This document shows positions 11,761 through 23,308 of a DNA stretch of 64,000 bases, one piece after another; within the stretch, counting starts at the first letter, position 1; every line of letters begins with the position of its first letter. A program made the translations under genes and the position numbers. The DNA comes from Dermanyssus gallinae (taxonomy: Eukaryota; Arthropoda; Arachnida; Mesostigmata; Dermanyssidae). Under the pieces are notes generated by a model. It did not search any database. It was given only the letters and a program-made list of their open reading frames with translations, and had not been told where the DNA came from. The DNA lies in NCBI GenBank assembly GCA_003439945.1, contig QVRM01002797.1, positions 1 to 64,000 of the forward strand, given 5' to 3'.

Positions 11761-11989
11761 TCACTCGATTTGTACATGAGATGTCTACGTGCTTGCAGCC
11801 TACCCAATTGGAGGTTGTTTTCGGAGCCTATTGGCGCCCAATTGACTTAGCCGCCGCGTCTCCATTTGGTTGTCGCAGCCGTCCGTTGAAAGCAGCCCTC
11901 CAGTCCACATGAACTAAATGATGAACGGAAGAAACCTCGTCTGAAATCAGGCCGTCTCCCCCGGGTGTGGAGCCCCCCGCCCATAATGA
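11761..11989. other. Spacer, no gene seen
   Basis: Mixed sequence between the fold-back elements and the triplet-repeat zone. Nothing recognisable. Confidence 0.4.
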
Positions 11990-14160
11990 CTGCGACAACG
12001 ACGACCTCGCCAGCAGCAATAAAAACTATCTCAACAACAATAGCAATAGCAGCAGCATCATCATCATCATCATTACCTCTGTATACCTTCATACCGATCT
12101 ATATGTGTCTATCTATTTATCTACAGTTAGTTTATTTAATTTGCTTGTCTGTTTGTTTGTCTGCCTACCGAAGATCTCTCTAACTAGAAGACAGTGAGCT
12201 ATCTAATTAACTAACCACTAGGTAGCCCGTTCGTTCGTCCCTCCGTTCATCAGCCAGCCAGCCAGCCAATCGTGCGACTAACTGACGAAACAATTAACCA
12301 ACAGGAGCTCTTGATTTCTCCCGGTTATCCCGGTTGGATCTGCCGTTGCTGCTGCTGATGATGCTGCGGCTGCGGCTACAGCCTAATACCAATGTAGTCA
12401 TGTACCAACAAGTCATAGTAGGTTGGTCGGTATCCATCTGACAGCGGACAATGATGATACGTCCCGTAAACCGCGGACCGGACGGACATACACAATTGTT
12501 TAGCGAGAGAGGCAGCGAAACACAGAGAGAGAGAGAGAGAGCGAAATACACAGAGAGAGAAATGGAGATAGATATAAAGAGGAGAGAGAGAGGGAGAGAG
12601 AAAGACAAAAGACACCCCCGTTGATGCGTTCGGCCTTTTGTTGGTTGAATGAGTCCGCAGATCCGTCGCGCAGATGAGATGACAACGGCCCGAGGACCAC
12701 CACCGCCCACCATAGCCACCGGCACCGCCACCACCATTATTCCGGTACTGGTTCCTGGGGCAGTAAGGAACGGGAGCCGCTAGTCGACACAGGCCGTCTC
12801 GCCACCAAGACAATCGATGATCGAAGGGGAGATTAGCAGAAGCAGTAGCAACAGCAGCAGCAGCCGCAGAAGAAGACGGCAATGCTGATGATGGTGGTGG
12901 TGGTGGTGGTGATGACAACAACAACAATATCGACAGCCACAACAACAACAACAGCACCGACAGCAACAACAACAACAGCAGCAGCATCGACAGCAACAAC
13001 AACAACAGCAGCAAAGTCCATGATCTCGACGACTAAGACGAGAACGGCGGCCGCCGCCACGATTTCCGCCCCTGTTCCTGGTCGTCTCCGGAGAGAGAAC
13101 AACCAGGCCGGATAACCTCACAGGAAGCAGAAGAAGGCGAACAAAGAAGACAGCAGCGGTGGCGACGGCGACGATGACGAAGAAAAGACGCCCAAGTTCA
13201 AGAAGACTTACAAAGAAGAAGAAGACGAGAAGGAAAGCGCAGCGACGATAACGAAACGCACGATCAGCACCAAAAGAAGCACCGAAGAACGAGAGACGAA
13301 AATGCATCTGCAACCTCTGCAGGGCGGCCAGCCAACATCCGATGCCAGGCCTGGTCTCTGGGATCGTTGCTGTTGTTATTGTTGCTGTTATTGTTGTTGT
13401 TGATGTTTTTGTTGCTGTTGTGTTGTTGTTGTTGTTGTTGCTGTTGTTGCCGTTGCTGGTGTTGTTGTTGTTGTTAATGTTGCTGCTGTAGCTAGCAGCA
13501 GTAGGCTGTCGGGGTCGAGACGCAGGCTGCGGAAGAAAGAAAGCGAGAAGGAGAAGAAGAAGAAGAAGATGATGATGAAAGAAATGCTGAAAAACAGGAA
13601 GAAGCACAAGATGCCGAAGATCGTTGAGTCGGGTGCTCCGAGCCGCCCGGTGCGTGGGCAGGGCGCGGACGACAAAGAAAGACTTGCGGGGTTTTGCCGA
13701 GATTTTGGACGACGACCGAGAGAGAGAGTCTTAGAGCTCTGGCCATTGATCTCTTTGCAAACGTAGCTGTAGACCCACAGCCACACATTGTATGAGCGCG
13801 GTGTTCTGCTTAGGAGTCGGTTAGCTGTCGGAAGGGGTTTGTTGCTGCTGCTGCTGCATTGAGAGCTGCTACACTGCTTCGATCGCTGACACGTTGCACG
13901 GAACACTATAGGAAAAGCCAACCAAGGAGAGCTGTCGAAGATTTCAGCTCAAGCCAACTTAGCATATCGTCAACAATACCAAGTACAACAACAACAGCAA
14001 CAACATTAGCGATAAGAATATCTGCAACAGAGGCTGGCGGCGGCGGCAACAACAAAACAACAACATTAACAAGAATACCATGGGCAACAAATATTGGTGG
14101 ACAACAATATCGGCAGCAATCATAGCTTGGACAGCAACAATATCAGCGGCAACAAAAACA
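11990..14160. repeat. CAG/CAA and GA-rich triplet-repeat zone
   Basis: Dense imperfect CAG/CAA/ACA triplets occur at 12000-12075, 12840-13020, 13368-13485 (as GTT/GCT) and 13975-14155, with GA repeats at 12515-12605. Long open frames on both strands are low-complexity (Leu, Cys, Gln, Ser or Val runs) and are shadows of the repeats. Such zones are typical of 5' UTR or upstream exons of arthropod regulatory genes. A donor-like TACGTGAGTG follows at 14175. No coding gene is demonstrated. Confidence 0.65.
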
Positions 14161-14180
14161 AAAAAGTTAGAAATACGTGA

Positions 14181-14657
14181 GTGTTTTCCGAGTGCTCTCA
14201 TAATTGTGTACTTTCTGGAAAACAAAAGTCCAAAGCAAAACTAGTGTTTTTTACGGCAAGGAAAATTGTTCGTGTGTTACTCGTGGAGGACAGTTTCAAC
14301 AAGTCAGTGGTAGAACTGTCTGCGAGAGCTGTGTACAAGCATGTTCACACACATTGTAGCTTTCATATTGCTGATAAGGCAACACGTTCTGCAACGTCGT
14401 GCCTCTGGGTCGGGGTCTCAATGATAGTTTCTAAGAAGATAACTGTCAAGTCATCCTGCAATTGTGCCTCGGAGATACAGACGCTTAAAAAGCGTATCGA
14501 CGAGCTATCCAGAACGATCAAATCAAACGGCTTAAACGTCCCAACAGATGATTGCCCCCGGCCAACGTGGCTTGCACGTACAAACACCACACACACCGAG
14601 ACGTTTACGACAACGTGCATAAGAAAAACCTATCTGGACGCACACCAACGAAGCTAG
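14181..14657 (+). other. Open frame of 158 codons upstream of the gypsy remnant, unassigned
   Basis: The frame has a short coiled-coil-like stretch (IQTLKKRIDELSRTIK) and a Cys-rich patch, but no gag, protease or known domain. It ends about 100 bases before the RT frame. It may be decayed gag-side sequence of the same element or unrelated DNA. Confidence 0.25.
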
Positions 14658-14759
14658 AGAAACGTGGTCACAGGTGGCGAGTACACAAGGATGGAGAGAT
14701 CGCGTTAGGCCGGTGCAGCACAAGTTGAGGAGGTTACCGCTCACTCTAGTGACGGCGGT

Positions 14760-15362
14760 GTGAAAGCCGAATTAGATAAACAATTGGAGAACGATGTTAT
14801 TGAACCAGTTCAGGCTTCCGAATGGGTATCGGGCATGGTAGTAGCAGCGAAACGGGACGATAGAGTCAGATTGTGCGTGGATCTAAGACAGGTAAATCAA
14901 GCCATAGTGCCTGATATTTTCCCTCTACCGCATCTGGACGACCTGCTGGTAGAGCTACACGGGGCCAGGTGGTTTTCAAAGCTAGACGCGCTCTCGGCAT
15001 ATCACCAGGTTGAATTGGATGAAAGGTCTCGAGATCTCACTACGTTTGTAACCCCGTGGGTATTGTTTCGATATAAAAGGGTTTGCTTCGGGTTGGCGTC
15101 GGCACGTGCGGCTTTCCAACGATTACTAAAAAACCTGCTACAAGGACTAAAGGGAGTGGTCATATATTTAGATGATATTTTAGTATTTGGAACGTCCAAT
15201 GAGGAGCATAATGTAAGGTTACGCATGGTGCTAAAACGAATCCAAGAATCAGGAATGACGCTAAATGAAAAGTGTGTTTTGGGAACCAAGGAGATTAACT
15301 TCGTCGGGTTTACTATTAACGAACACGGGGTACGACCTAGTGTAGATAGCCTGAAAGCCTAA
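14760..15362 (+). pseudogene. Gypsy-type reverse transcriptase fragment
   Basis: The frame starts in the usual LDKQLENDVIEP linker and carries RLCVDLRQVNQA, FPLPHLDDLL, the first catalytic block FSKLDALSAYHQV, CFGLASARAAFQRLL, and the catalytic YLDD at 15165-15176. The open stretch covers most of the palm and ends at TAA 15361 in the RT connection region. It would need the missing protease and downstream frames to be functional. Confidence 0.88.
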
Positions 15363-15479
15363 AGAGTTAGCGGTTCCAACTAACGTAACGCAGGTTAAGT
15401 CGGTCTTAGGGGCTGACAAGTTTTTATATGCGGTGCGTACCGACATTCTCGGATATATCCGAGCCAATACGCAGGTTGT

Positions 15480-15790
15480 TAAAAAAGAACGTGCTAGTTA
15501 AATGGGGGCCAGAGGAACAACAGGCGTTCGAGAAACTGAAAGCAAGTATAGTAGCGGCGGCACCTTTAGCCATTTTCGATCCAACAGCACCCATGATAGT
15601 GGCGACGGACACGTCAGCGCACGATTAGGAGCAGTGCTACTGCAAGAGCAGGACGAGGAAGAGCGGCCAATAGCGTATGCATCGTGCTCGCTAACACCTA
15701 CACAGCAAAGGTATTCCACGGGAGAGAGGGAGGCATTGGCGAGCGTGTTTGCGATCGAACGGTGGCACACGTTTCTGTGAAGAAGAAGGT
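15480..15790 (+). pseudogene. Gypsy-type RNase H fragment
   Basis: Over two frames the RNase H signature can be read: KWGPEEQQAFEKLK, then IVATDTSAHD (first catalytic Asp), LGAVLLQEQDEEERPIAYAS, and TPTQQRYSTGEREALA (catalytic Glu). The frame changes near 15630. Position directly after the RT is as expected for gypsy pol. Confidence 0.75.
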
Positions 15791-16229
15791 TTACGTTACG
15801 GACAGACCATCAGGCTCTTATAGCACTACTTGGCTACAAGGGGAGGGACGAGTGCCAATGAGGATAGGTCGGTGAGTAGAAAGGCTAAGAAACTACTCAT
15901 TTAAGGTAAAATTTAGAAGCAGTATAACAAATAGTGTACCCGACATGCTCTCTCGACTGCCGACAGAAGAAACTTTTGAAGCGTGTGATGGACAGGAAAT
16001 GATAGTAGCAACACTAGAAGAAAAGTTAAGGCCAATACAGTGGGAGGAGGTTGTAAGTTGCTCTTTAGCTGACCCGGACATTCATGAGCGTGAGAAGATG
16101 GCTTAGGTTAAAACTGACCTTGACTGGCGCAAGCCGGGCGCTGGGCCTCCGTTGTTCATGAACTATCCGAAACGCAGGGCGTACTAATGAGAGGAGATAA
16201 AGTAGTTCTGCCGCAACAACTTCGAAAGA

Positions 16230-16940
16230 GAGCGTTCCAGATGGCCCACGAGGATGCGCATCAGGGGATCGTGAAGACAAACATCCACTACGAAACACGT
16301 TCTGGTGGCCGAGAATTGACAAAATGGTAGAGGAAGCGGTACGAGAGTGCCGGTTGTGCGCATTACATTACAAGACAGCGGTGGCTACCACAGCACCGGT
16401 GCGGACGTCGCCCTGGCCAGCCCAGCCGTGGACGAGGCTAGCAGTCGACATCCGAGCCCCGGGCAGCTCATTGGGACCGAAGCGCGATACGCGGTGGTTG
16501 TCATGGATTACTACTCGAAGTGGGCGGAGGTAGAGTTCATGGCAGAAACAACAGCTCGTCGGATCATTGGCATGCTACACCGGCTCATATACCGTGAAGG
16601 CATTCCGGCCAGCATAGTAACGGACAACGGACCCCAGTTCCTGAGCTATGAGTTCGAAGAATTTATGACCGAATTCGGAATTCGACACATACGTACACCC
16701 GTGTACCACCCTCAAGCAAATGGGCTGGTGGAAAGGTTCAATAGGACACTGGGCGGCTTCATCTGGTCGGCCGCCCAAATGAACAGCGACCGGCGGAGAC
16801 GCCTGACCGAGATGATCGGCGCATACAACGCAACCGCACAGGCAACGACAGGCAAATCGCCCGCTGAATTACTACATGGACGGTCTATGAGGACGAAACT
16901 GGGACGCGGGTCTCCGTCGAGGAAACACCAATCAGAATGA
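16230..16940 (+). pseudogene. Gypsy-type integrase fragment
   Basis: A decayed N-terminal HHCC zinc region is visible at about 16240-16370 (AHEDAHQGI, ECRLCAL). The core has the D,D,E residues in VVVMDYYSKWAE, SIVTDNGPQFL and NGLVERFNRTLG. This domain joins the element's DNA copy to the host genome in intact relatives. The frame is open at 16347-16940 but has no intact upstream connection. Confidence 0.85.
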
Positions 16941-17013
16941 TGAGGATGAGCGAGTGCGAGTGATGACAAGACAGAACAAATAGAAGGAGTACGCAGACAG
17001 GAGGAGAGCAGCA

Positions 17014-17271
17014 GTGGAAACCAAGTTCGCGCTCGGTGACTGGGTCAGATACGAAGACCAGTCGCTGCAAAGGGGGAGGAGAAGTATGGACACACCGACG
17101 AGAGTAAAAAGACAAGTCGGTAACGACATGTACGACTTGGAAGACGGTAGGAGATGGCACAGGAACCGGTTGACGCGTGCCGGCCAACCACAGGTAGCAC
17201 GGGCAGCGCAGAGGCCAGGCTATCTACAGCGCCCGGATCAAGGTGCCCAGCAGAGACCTGAAGAAGAATAA
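17014..17271 (+). pseudogene. C-terminal region after integrase, gypsy-type
   Basis: An 85-codon frame resembles the basic post-integrase region (KFALGDWVRYEDQSLQRG, then DMYDLEDGRRWHRNRLTRA). This is the usual chromatin-contact tail of gypsy integrases. It ends at TAA 17269; no LTR follows. Confidence 0.55.
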
Positions 17272-17310
17272 CGAAGTGCGCCAGAAGAACAACACGCGGG
17301 AAGTTACTGA

Positions 17311-19230
17311 ATGTTCGCCGTCCGGTCGTTAGGGTGGTGGATACTACAGAAAGCCTTGGAGAAAACCCTTGTGCAATATCCAGGCATTACTCTGGACATC
17401 CGAGTCAACGACCAGGAAACAGAAATGACTCACGAGAACAAGGGAAAGCAGCCTGACTCTGCATTCGTAGTTGTCGTGAGATTACGAAATGCGCCCTATA
17501 CTGACGCCCTACGTGCTGTTAAAAACAAAATTGACCCAGCGACGGCTGAAGTAGACGTCAAAAGAGCTTCGAAAACAACTAATTGTGCAAGATACTACTC
17601 CCGATAGCACAGGCAAATTCCTTCAACAAATAAAGGCAAAAGCATCTTTGAACGCGACAGCCCAAGCGGTCTCACAGGCCAATCTGGGTTCAATGGATAT
17701 CAATGTTAGGTGATATGTTAGGTGATATAGGCAACATAGATAGATATTTCGTACGACGCAGTACTCAGCCTACAGACAACAAATCACAGACCTTCGAGAA
17801 AACAACAAACAAAATTACTGGAAACATTGAGATACTGCAAATAGGCCTCCGCAGAGCCCATAGAGCATCCAATCTGGCGTCTAAATTCGCGGCCGAAAGT
17901 GACATAAGCGCCTCATTGCTCTTCATCTATAGACCATAAAATATAGATTTCTTAACCGGAACCTTAAGCTGGCCATAGGTTCTTTTCGATCAAAGTATTC
18001 TCCACAAGACCACCCCCCACCTTAGTGCGGCAAAGCATGCACTTCTTTTCTATTACTGCCTTCGATCTCGTGATCTACTCAGTGTAGATTGCGAGATCGG
18101 AGGCGGTTGGAAAAAATTTTTGCGTTCTCCGAACATCCGTTTTTCCGAAACTCAACCTTACAAAGGTAGGAGGACTTCCTCAAAGAACTAAACCTCAGCA
18201 TGAACATCCGCAGTCACCGAAAGTGGATTAAGGGATCAAGACTTTAATTTAACCCACAGACTTTCAGGAAGCAGCTCCTCATCGAGGAAACGAGAGATCC
18301 TCCTATAATAGACCAGGCTGATCTGTATCTTATGAACACCCTAAGATACAGTTTCGATAATGGCAGCCACATATCAACCTTGAGTTTGACGTTTGTATTA
18401 AAAGGATTAAATGACTCACCAAATGACCGACTGTGGAATCCATGGAAAGCAGTAAAATCTATCCGACCATCTCTACGTACACTTTTTTGCCACTTTAAGT
18501 TTTTACAAACCCTTTGTAAAAACGACAACGTTTCTCCAGGCTAAAATACACATGCCTACAGGAAACGTGAAAGGAAAGTAGCTGATCGCATTGCATGCTC
18601 GCCAGTGTACATCTTTGCCTTACTAGAGGAAGCCTGCCGAGAGTAGCCCGACCGGCTATAACTGCGCTCCTCCCGCAAAGACCCCGCCGGAGCTGGTATT
18701 GTTTGAGGAAACGTCAGACCTTAAGCTTCGAGCCAAGTCATACACCAAATGGTCCGAATCGTAGCTAAACGCATAAGACCAACGAAAGCACCGCCTACTT
18801 TGAAAGGACCACTTAAAGGCATTCAAACGCATGGCTGGTAAAATTGTCACCAGCGGCGACTATCATAAGCCTTGGAAAACGGCACGTTTGGCCCTTATAC
18901 CAAAACCCGGTAAACCACAACGAGACCCCTCGAGATACCGCTATACATGACACATAGTATGCTCTCCTGCCTATCCAAAGCAACTAAGCACATTATTAAC
19001 AGACAACTAGTCTAAATAAAGCTAAAACATAGAGCTCCCACAAGTGAGCCTTTTCGTGGGACGCCATAATCAAAGCACTTGTAAACAAAGGCGTGCCCCC
19101 TTGCTTGCGACGTATCCTAGCGTCGTACCTAAAAGACCGAGCGTCTATCTACGAAGGCGTGGATTATGCAGTCACAGCGCAGGTTCCCCAAGGGTGCGCA
19201 CTGAGATAAACCCCGTAAAATATAACTTAC
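17311..19230 (+). mobile_element. Heavily decayed LINE, plus strand
   Basis: The frame at 17311-17607 resembles the central gag-like domain of I/R1-group ORF1 (APYTDALRAVKNKIDP). RT scraps follow: KPWKTARLALIPKPGKPQRD near 18871-18930 and RILASYLKDRASIYEG, VTAQVPQGCAL near 19111-19201. Many stops and shifts break all frames. The region between 17940 and 18650 probably holds endonuclease and linker relics but I cannot prove it. Confidence 0.65.
18059..18103. repeat. 20-bp near-perfect hairpin
   Basis: CCTTCGATCTCGTGATCTAC (18059-18078) pairs with its inverted copy at 18084-18103 with two G:T-type mismatches around a 5-base loop TCAGT. It lies inside the decayed LINE. Confidence 0.85.
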
Positions 19231-19797
19231 GATAGAGTATTCAGGACCCCAGATCCCCGGAAGGAAGCCAACGGAGCCCTGGCGGATTGTCCGACATCGT
19301 TTAGACAAGTCGCACGACTTTTACAGCAGCCATACAAGTCCTCTCTAGACAGATTTCCCTACACCTAAAAAGCTTAAAAAGATAAACTGCCGGACTGGGT
19401 GAAATACTAATCAGCAGAACAGATACCCAAATTATGCCAGCAATGGAATTTTAGCTAGAATTTAAACCATTAGTTCTAAGCATTAAGATGTATCCACGTT
19501 TACCAATTGTCGGTTGCCCTGAGGCCATACTCGCAAGCGTTTTTGTTTATTGACATTCGGGACACCCAACACAGATGATGCTCCTTAGCGGGATTTATTT
19601 CAATTCAGAGCTTTTTATAAGAAACTAAGGGCCTTCTTCTGGTGCAGAAATACACGGTCCCCACAACGGCCCCCTACGCTAACTACGAATTATGTTATTT
19701 GTTTTGTCGTTATATACAGCTTTATTTGCTTATATGTAAGAGGTAACAATTGTCTCCTTATGAACGTGTACACCGGGTAAAATAAGTGAAAACGTCA
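19231..19797. other. AT-rich spacer between two LINE relics
   Basis: No frame of note. It may include the decayed 3' end of the plus-strand LINE. Confidence 0.4.
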
Positions 19798-20520
19798 CAT
19801 ATCCTCCAGGTTCGGGCGTGCCCAGTCTAGCAGAGTTCCACGCATAGAGGCGGCGTTACCCCACTGAATGTCCAGCGATAGTCTCTGGTGCAGGTACTCG
19901 GCAGCTCTAGCGTCCCCTGTCGAACGATTGAGCGCCTTGCCGACACGTTGAATACGTTTGGGCGTCTTCGGGCCGGGTCCCCCCAGTGTCAAGTCGGGTC
20001 GGGTCCCCCCAAAGCCTGCGGCCGAAAGTCGTGGGGGTAGGTAATACTGACATACTTTCTGAATTTATTCGCTTCCGCCAACATAGACGCGTGACCAGCA
20101 TGTTCCGCTCCCGCACTGACCATTGAGGGAGCTAATGAGTCAGTAACGGTTGCATCCCAAACCAGCATGCGACCCATCTCGAAGGACGTTAGTGTCAGTC
20201 CGTCCGGTCGCTTTGCGTCATTCCTGCAGAGGCCAGGAGGCTCGAGAATGCAAGGAATGCCAGCAGACCTCAAGGCTCGACTAAATGTCCCGTTAAGTGC
20301 TGCGTGTCGGGCTCGACAACTGAGCATAAGGCACGAGCGAGACCATGATGTGCCTGTGGCCCCATTTGATCGCCGCATCTACATTGGTGGGGGAATACGA
20401 ACGCTGCCCCTAGGGGTAGCCCCGCACTAATCCGAACAGTGTCGTCATCTAGTAGAGTGCCTAAGTGAACACTTGGGAGACCCTGTAACCAGGCCCTCCT
20501 AATAACTGCGTAATTGTGTA
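19798..20520 (-). mobile_element. LINE 3' end (C-terminal cysteine-rich domain), minus strand
   Basis: On the minus strand the order is AVIRRAWLQGLPSVHLG and LDDDTVRISAGLPLGAAF, a CRCG zinc-like step, HHGLARAL, AGIPCILEPPGL then KRPDGLTL, LVWDATVTDSLAPS, and finally ALNRSTGDARAAEYLHQRL with QWGNAASMRGTL. This order is characteristic of the C-terminal part of a widespread animal LINE group whose RT has YLDDG. Two frames are used (19989-20378 and 19798-19992), so it is inactive. A second copy lies at 42780-43110. Confidence 0.75.
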
Positions 20521-21855
20521 TTTACGTACTTAATCTAAGAGCTAGTTACGACTGACGGCGTTGTTCGGCCATCTCTAGATAATCTATTTTCGTTCATGGT
20601 CGCGGAATTCTAGGCTATTGTCGGGATGTGGACGTGATCGAATCCGCCGACGTAGCTGGCTCGGTAGAGAACTCCGCCTACACTTTTGTAGGCGATGTTA
20701 TCGCCGGAGAAGAATTTGACGCAGCGGTAGAGGGTGGCTCCGTTACGGCAACCTCTAAGTGTTTTAACCGTTCGTCGCCGTGAATGCCCGTACAACTTAA
20801 GTGTTTGTGCAGTTTGTAGCCCGTTTCCTCCTTCACGTTCATAAGGTTTTCTTGATAATCCTTTATCCTCTTTCTTTTCGCGTTCGGTGAAAGAAGTAGT
20901 GCAACGAGTCTTTCTCGAACTGGCAGATGCACAACTCATACACCTCGTGAAAGGTGGCTTTTTAACATACCGGGTAATCACGATAATTTACTATGTACTT
21001 GCTGTATATTATTTATATATTATTTCCGTAGTCAAGGGGAGCTTACCTGCTGACCTGACTACATTCGTTGCCATCTGCCGTCTTCTTCTTCTTTAAGACT
21101 TAAGCCCTAACAGTATTCCCCACTTTCCCTGGCTTGCAGAATAAGTGATGATTCTAGCTACAACATGTTGAGTCTTTCACGGTTGATACCGTGTATTACA
21201 AATCTACATATTCCGGGACGCCGATATGTTGATTCGTCATAACGCAGCTTTCCTTTTTCCGGCTACTCCAAAAAACAGAAGTAACCTATTTTAATACAGA
21301 AGTAACAAAGCCAAAATGAGATCTGCAGACAAAGTTAATAAGTTAACAAAAATTATGACTTTGTATTTTTCGGTAGCTCTCATACTATCTAACTGCATAC
21401 TTACCTATATACCTTAGGCGATATACCAGTAGTCCACTCAGCGTTCGATATTTTCTTGCTCCACATCGATAGCTTCATGCAACGATTCGCGTAAATCGAA
21501 ACGTCGTACAATCTACTTGTTTATTTTTAGACACTATAAGCACCATAATACGACGATTCTTAAACACCACAAACGCTTGAGTAAATCCAAGCGTATAATG
21601 CCAGATGTTGTTTAAGAGCTGCTTAAATTGTGTTAAAATAATAATTTCCAAGATCCAAATTTGTGAAAAAGGAGATTTTTGTCAGTGGAAATAAAACGAC
21701 CTTTACCGCAAAAGTGAACCACGTTTGCCTTTTAAGTATTCGAAAGGCATATATAGTATATCGAAAGGTATATCATAGCTATAATTCGATATACCTCTCG
21801 AATTATAGCTTCGAGCATCGAGGCTTCGGTTTCTAATAACGGTGCAATTTAAGCT
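20521..21855. other. Mostly non-coding; short unassigned frame at 20610-20780
   Basis: A minus-strand frame near 20610-20780 (YRCVKFFSGDNIAYK, then GGFDHVHIPTIA) looks coding-like but matches no family I know. From 21000 the DNA is AT-rich, with a partial palindrome of GATATACC/GGTATATC units at 21745-21815. No gene is supported. Confidence 0.4.
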
Positions 21856-22600
21856 CTACGGTTTTGAATTTCTCTTGCACGCATTCACTAAATCAGCCAG
21901 CAACAGAGCAATTCCTGTAACTCCGGAGGACTGTAGTGCCGACACAATCGCCAATTCCGAGATAAAAGTATGAACCCCGGTGATCTTGCCCTTCACCGTA
22001 GTTCGTGTTCTGTTTATTTCTAAAGAAACCTTAACTTTCGCTAGCTCCGATAGCGAGAGTGCAGTCGCTCTGTCGTATTCCCTCTCCACCACTATGATAA
22101 ATTCGCCGTTTTTTGTGAACCTAGGCTCCTCCGTTATCCCATCGATGACCTTCGCGATGTCGTTGCAAATCTCATTAAAGTGGAGCTCAAGAGCTTTGTC
22201 AGCCGCGGAAAAGATTACGGCTTCTTGTTTGTCAAATGTTTCTCTTGACGGTACAACCACCATCAGATCATGAGTACGCTTTTGCCGGGTCACCATGGTA
22301 AAATCCAAATCCCCACCGTTACGGAGGAGGTGAGGATTTGGAGCAACTGATTACGAGCTTTCTCAGTTGCTTTGCTGTCACCCTCCACACTTGCCGGGTA
22401 GATTCAGCTTGCGATACACGCATACCATTTGCTACGAGCATCTTCCGCTTGTCTTTGGACGGCAAGCCGGACCGCCCGCTCCACTGACTGTTCCAGCATC
22501 CGGCGCCGCACAATCTACGTGCAGCGACGCACGTTGTTTCAGCGGCTCCTTTCTCTTGCCATTTCGTCGGCGTTCGTTGCACGGTCATGATCAGCTGCTG
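21856..22600 (-). pseudogene. LINE ORF1 relic (gag-like), minus strand
   Basis: Frame 22588-22319 starts MTVQRTPTKWQEKG, like the N terminus of several LINE ORF1 proteins. Frame 22308-21856 (150 codons, open) carries KVSLEINRTRTTVKGKITG followed by ELAIVSALQSSGVTGI, which resembles the central ORF1 block (LN..KGVI...) that sits before the zinc knuckles. The two frames are separated by a stop and a shift. No knuckles follow below 21856, so the copy is truncated. The LINE clade is not determined. Confidence 0.5.
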
Positions 22601-23230
22601 CTGCGGCGTGTTTGCTTACAAACAAGATCATGTTTGTTTGCAGGCGAACGCACGCCGGGCTGGTAAATATAACGGGGATGGTGGCAGCGGCGGCGTTGAT
22701 GATGAAGTTTGTGATGGTGTATGTAGTGAAAATCGTGATGTTGATTGTGGCGGTGATTGTCATGATAACGCTGAAGGTGATCGTGAAGTATAGTAATACT
22801 GGGTGTTGAAAGTCATGATGGCAGTGGTGGTGATGTTGATGACGACTATGCCTAGCTAATTAAGGTGAATCATGATGATAAAGGTGCACTAATGATGATA
22901 ACGCTGAAGGTGGAAGCTGATGGAGAGGCAGTAAATAGTGTAGATTCCAGGCAGTAAATAGTGCAGATAATCTCCAGAGAATATTTTAACTGCACGCTAA
23001 TTTACTTTACAAACGTTGATTAACTGTATTGGTATGGAACTACAGAAACTACGAAAATCAACATAGTAACATCAGAAAATACTAAATACGGGCTAAAAAA
23101 ACATTAGCTGATGGGGACTAAACATAACTAAACACAAAGTTGATTATTCGATACTAAGGGTTCATTCGATTTTGGGTGCATCACAGTTCCACCCATCCGC
23201 CAATTTCAACCAGGCTGCTCAAGATTGAGA
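22601..23230. other. GTGATGATG-rich low-complexity stretch and spacer
   Basis: Irregular GTG/GATG triplets occupy about 22670-22930, then AT-rich DNA. Frames are repeat shadows (Val/Met-rich). Confidence 0.5.
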
Positions 23231-23249
23231 GTCCAAGTCGGATCTGTCA

Positions 23250-23308
23250 GGCTGTCCTGACGGATCAGGACAGCCTCACGTCTGAATGCGGAGAACGCCG
23301 CATTCAGA
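23250..23308. repeat. Two perfect 11-bp hairpins in tandem
   Basis: GGCTGTCCTGA at 23250-23260 pairs perfectly with 23265-23275 around the loop CGGA. Five bases later TCTGAATGCGG at 23281-23291 pairs perfectly with 23298-23308 around AGAACG. The surrounding DNA shows no gene. Confidence 0.9.

Larger units (their letters stand above)
14670..17275 (+). mobile_element. Ty3/gypsy-type LTR retrotransposon remnant (RT, RNase H, integrase), no LTRs seen
   Basis: The pol order RT-RNaseH-integrase is that of Ty3/gypsy (Copia has integrase first). The reading frame is broken by stops and shifts near 15360, 15630, 15780, 16105 and 16940. No aspartic protease and no flanking long terminal repeats were found, so the element is truncated at both ends. 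Frames are described piecewise below. Confidence 0.85.

Noticed and set aside
12376..13921. Long minus-strand frames (up to 275 codons) of Leu, Cys, Ser or Asn/Thr runs
   Set aside because: They are translations of CAG/CAA/GTT repeats in other frames, with no domain or biased codon position.
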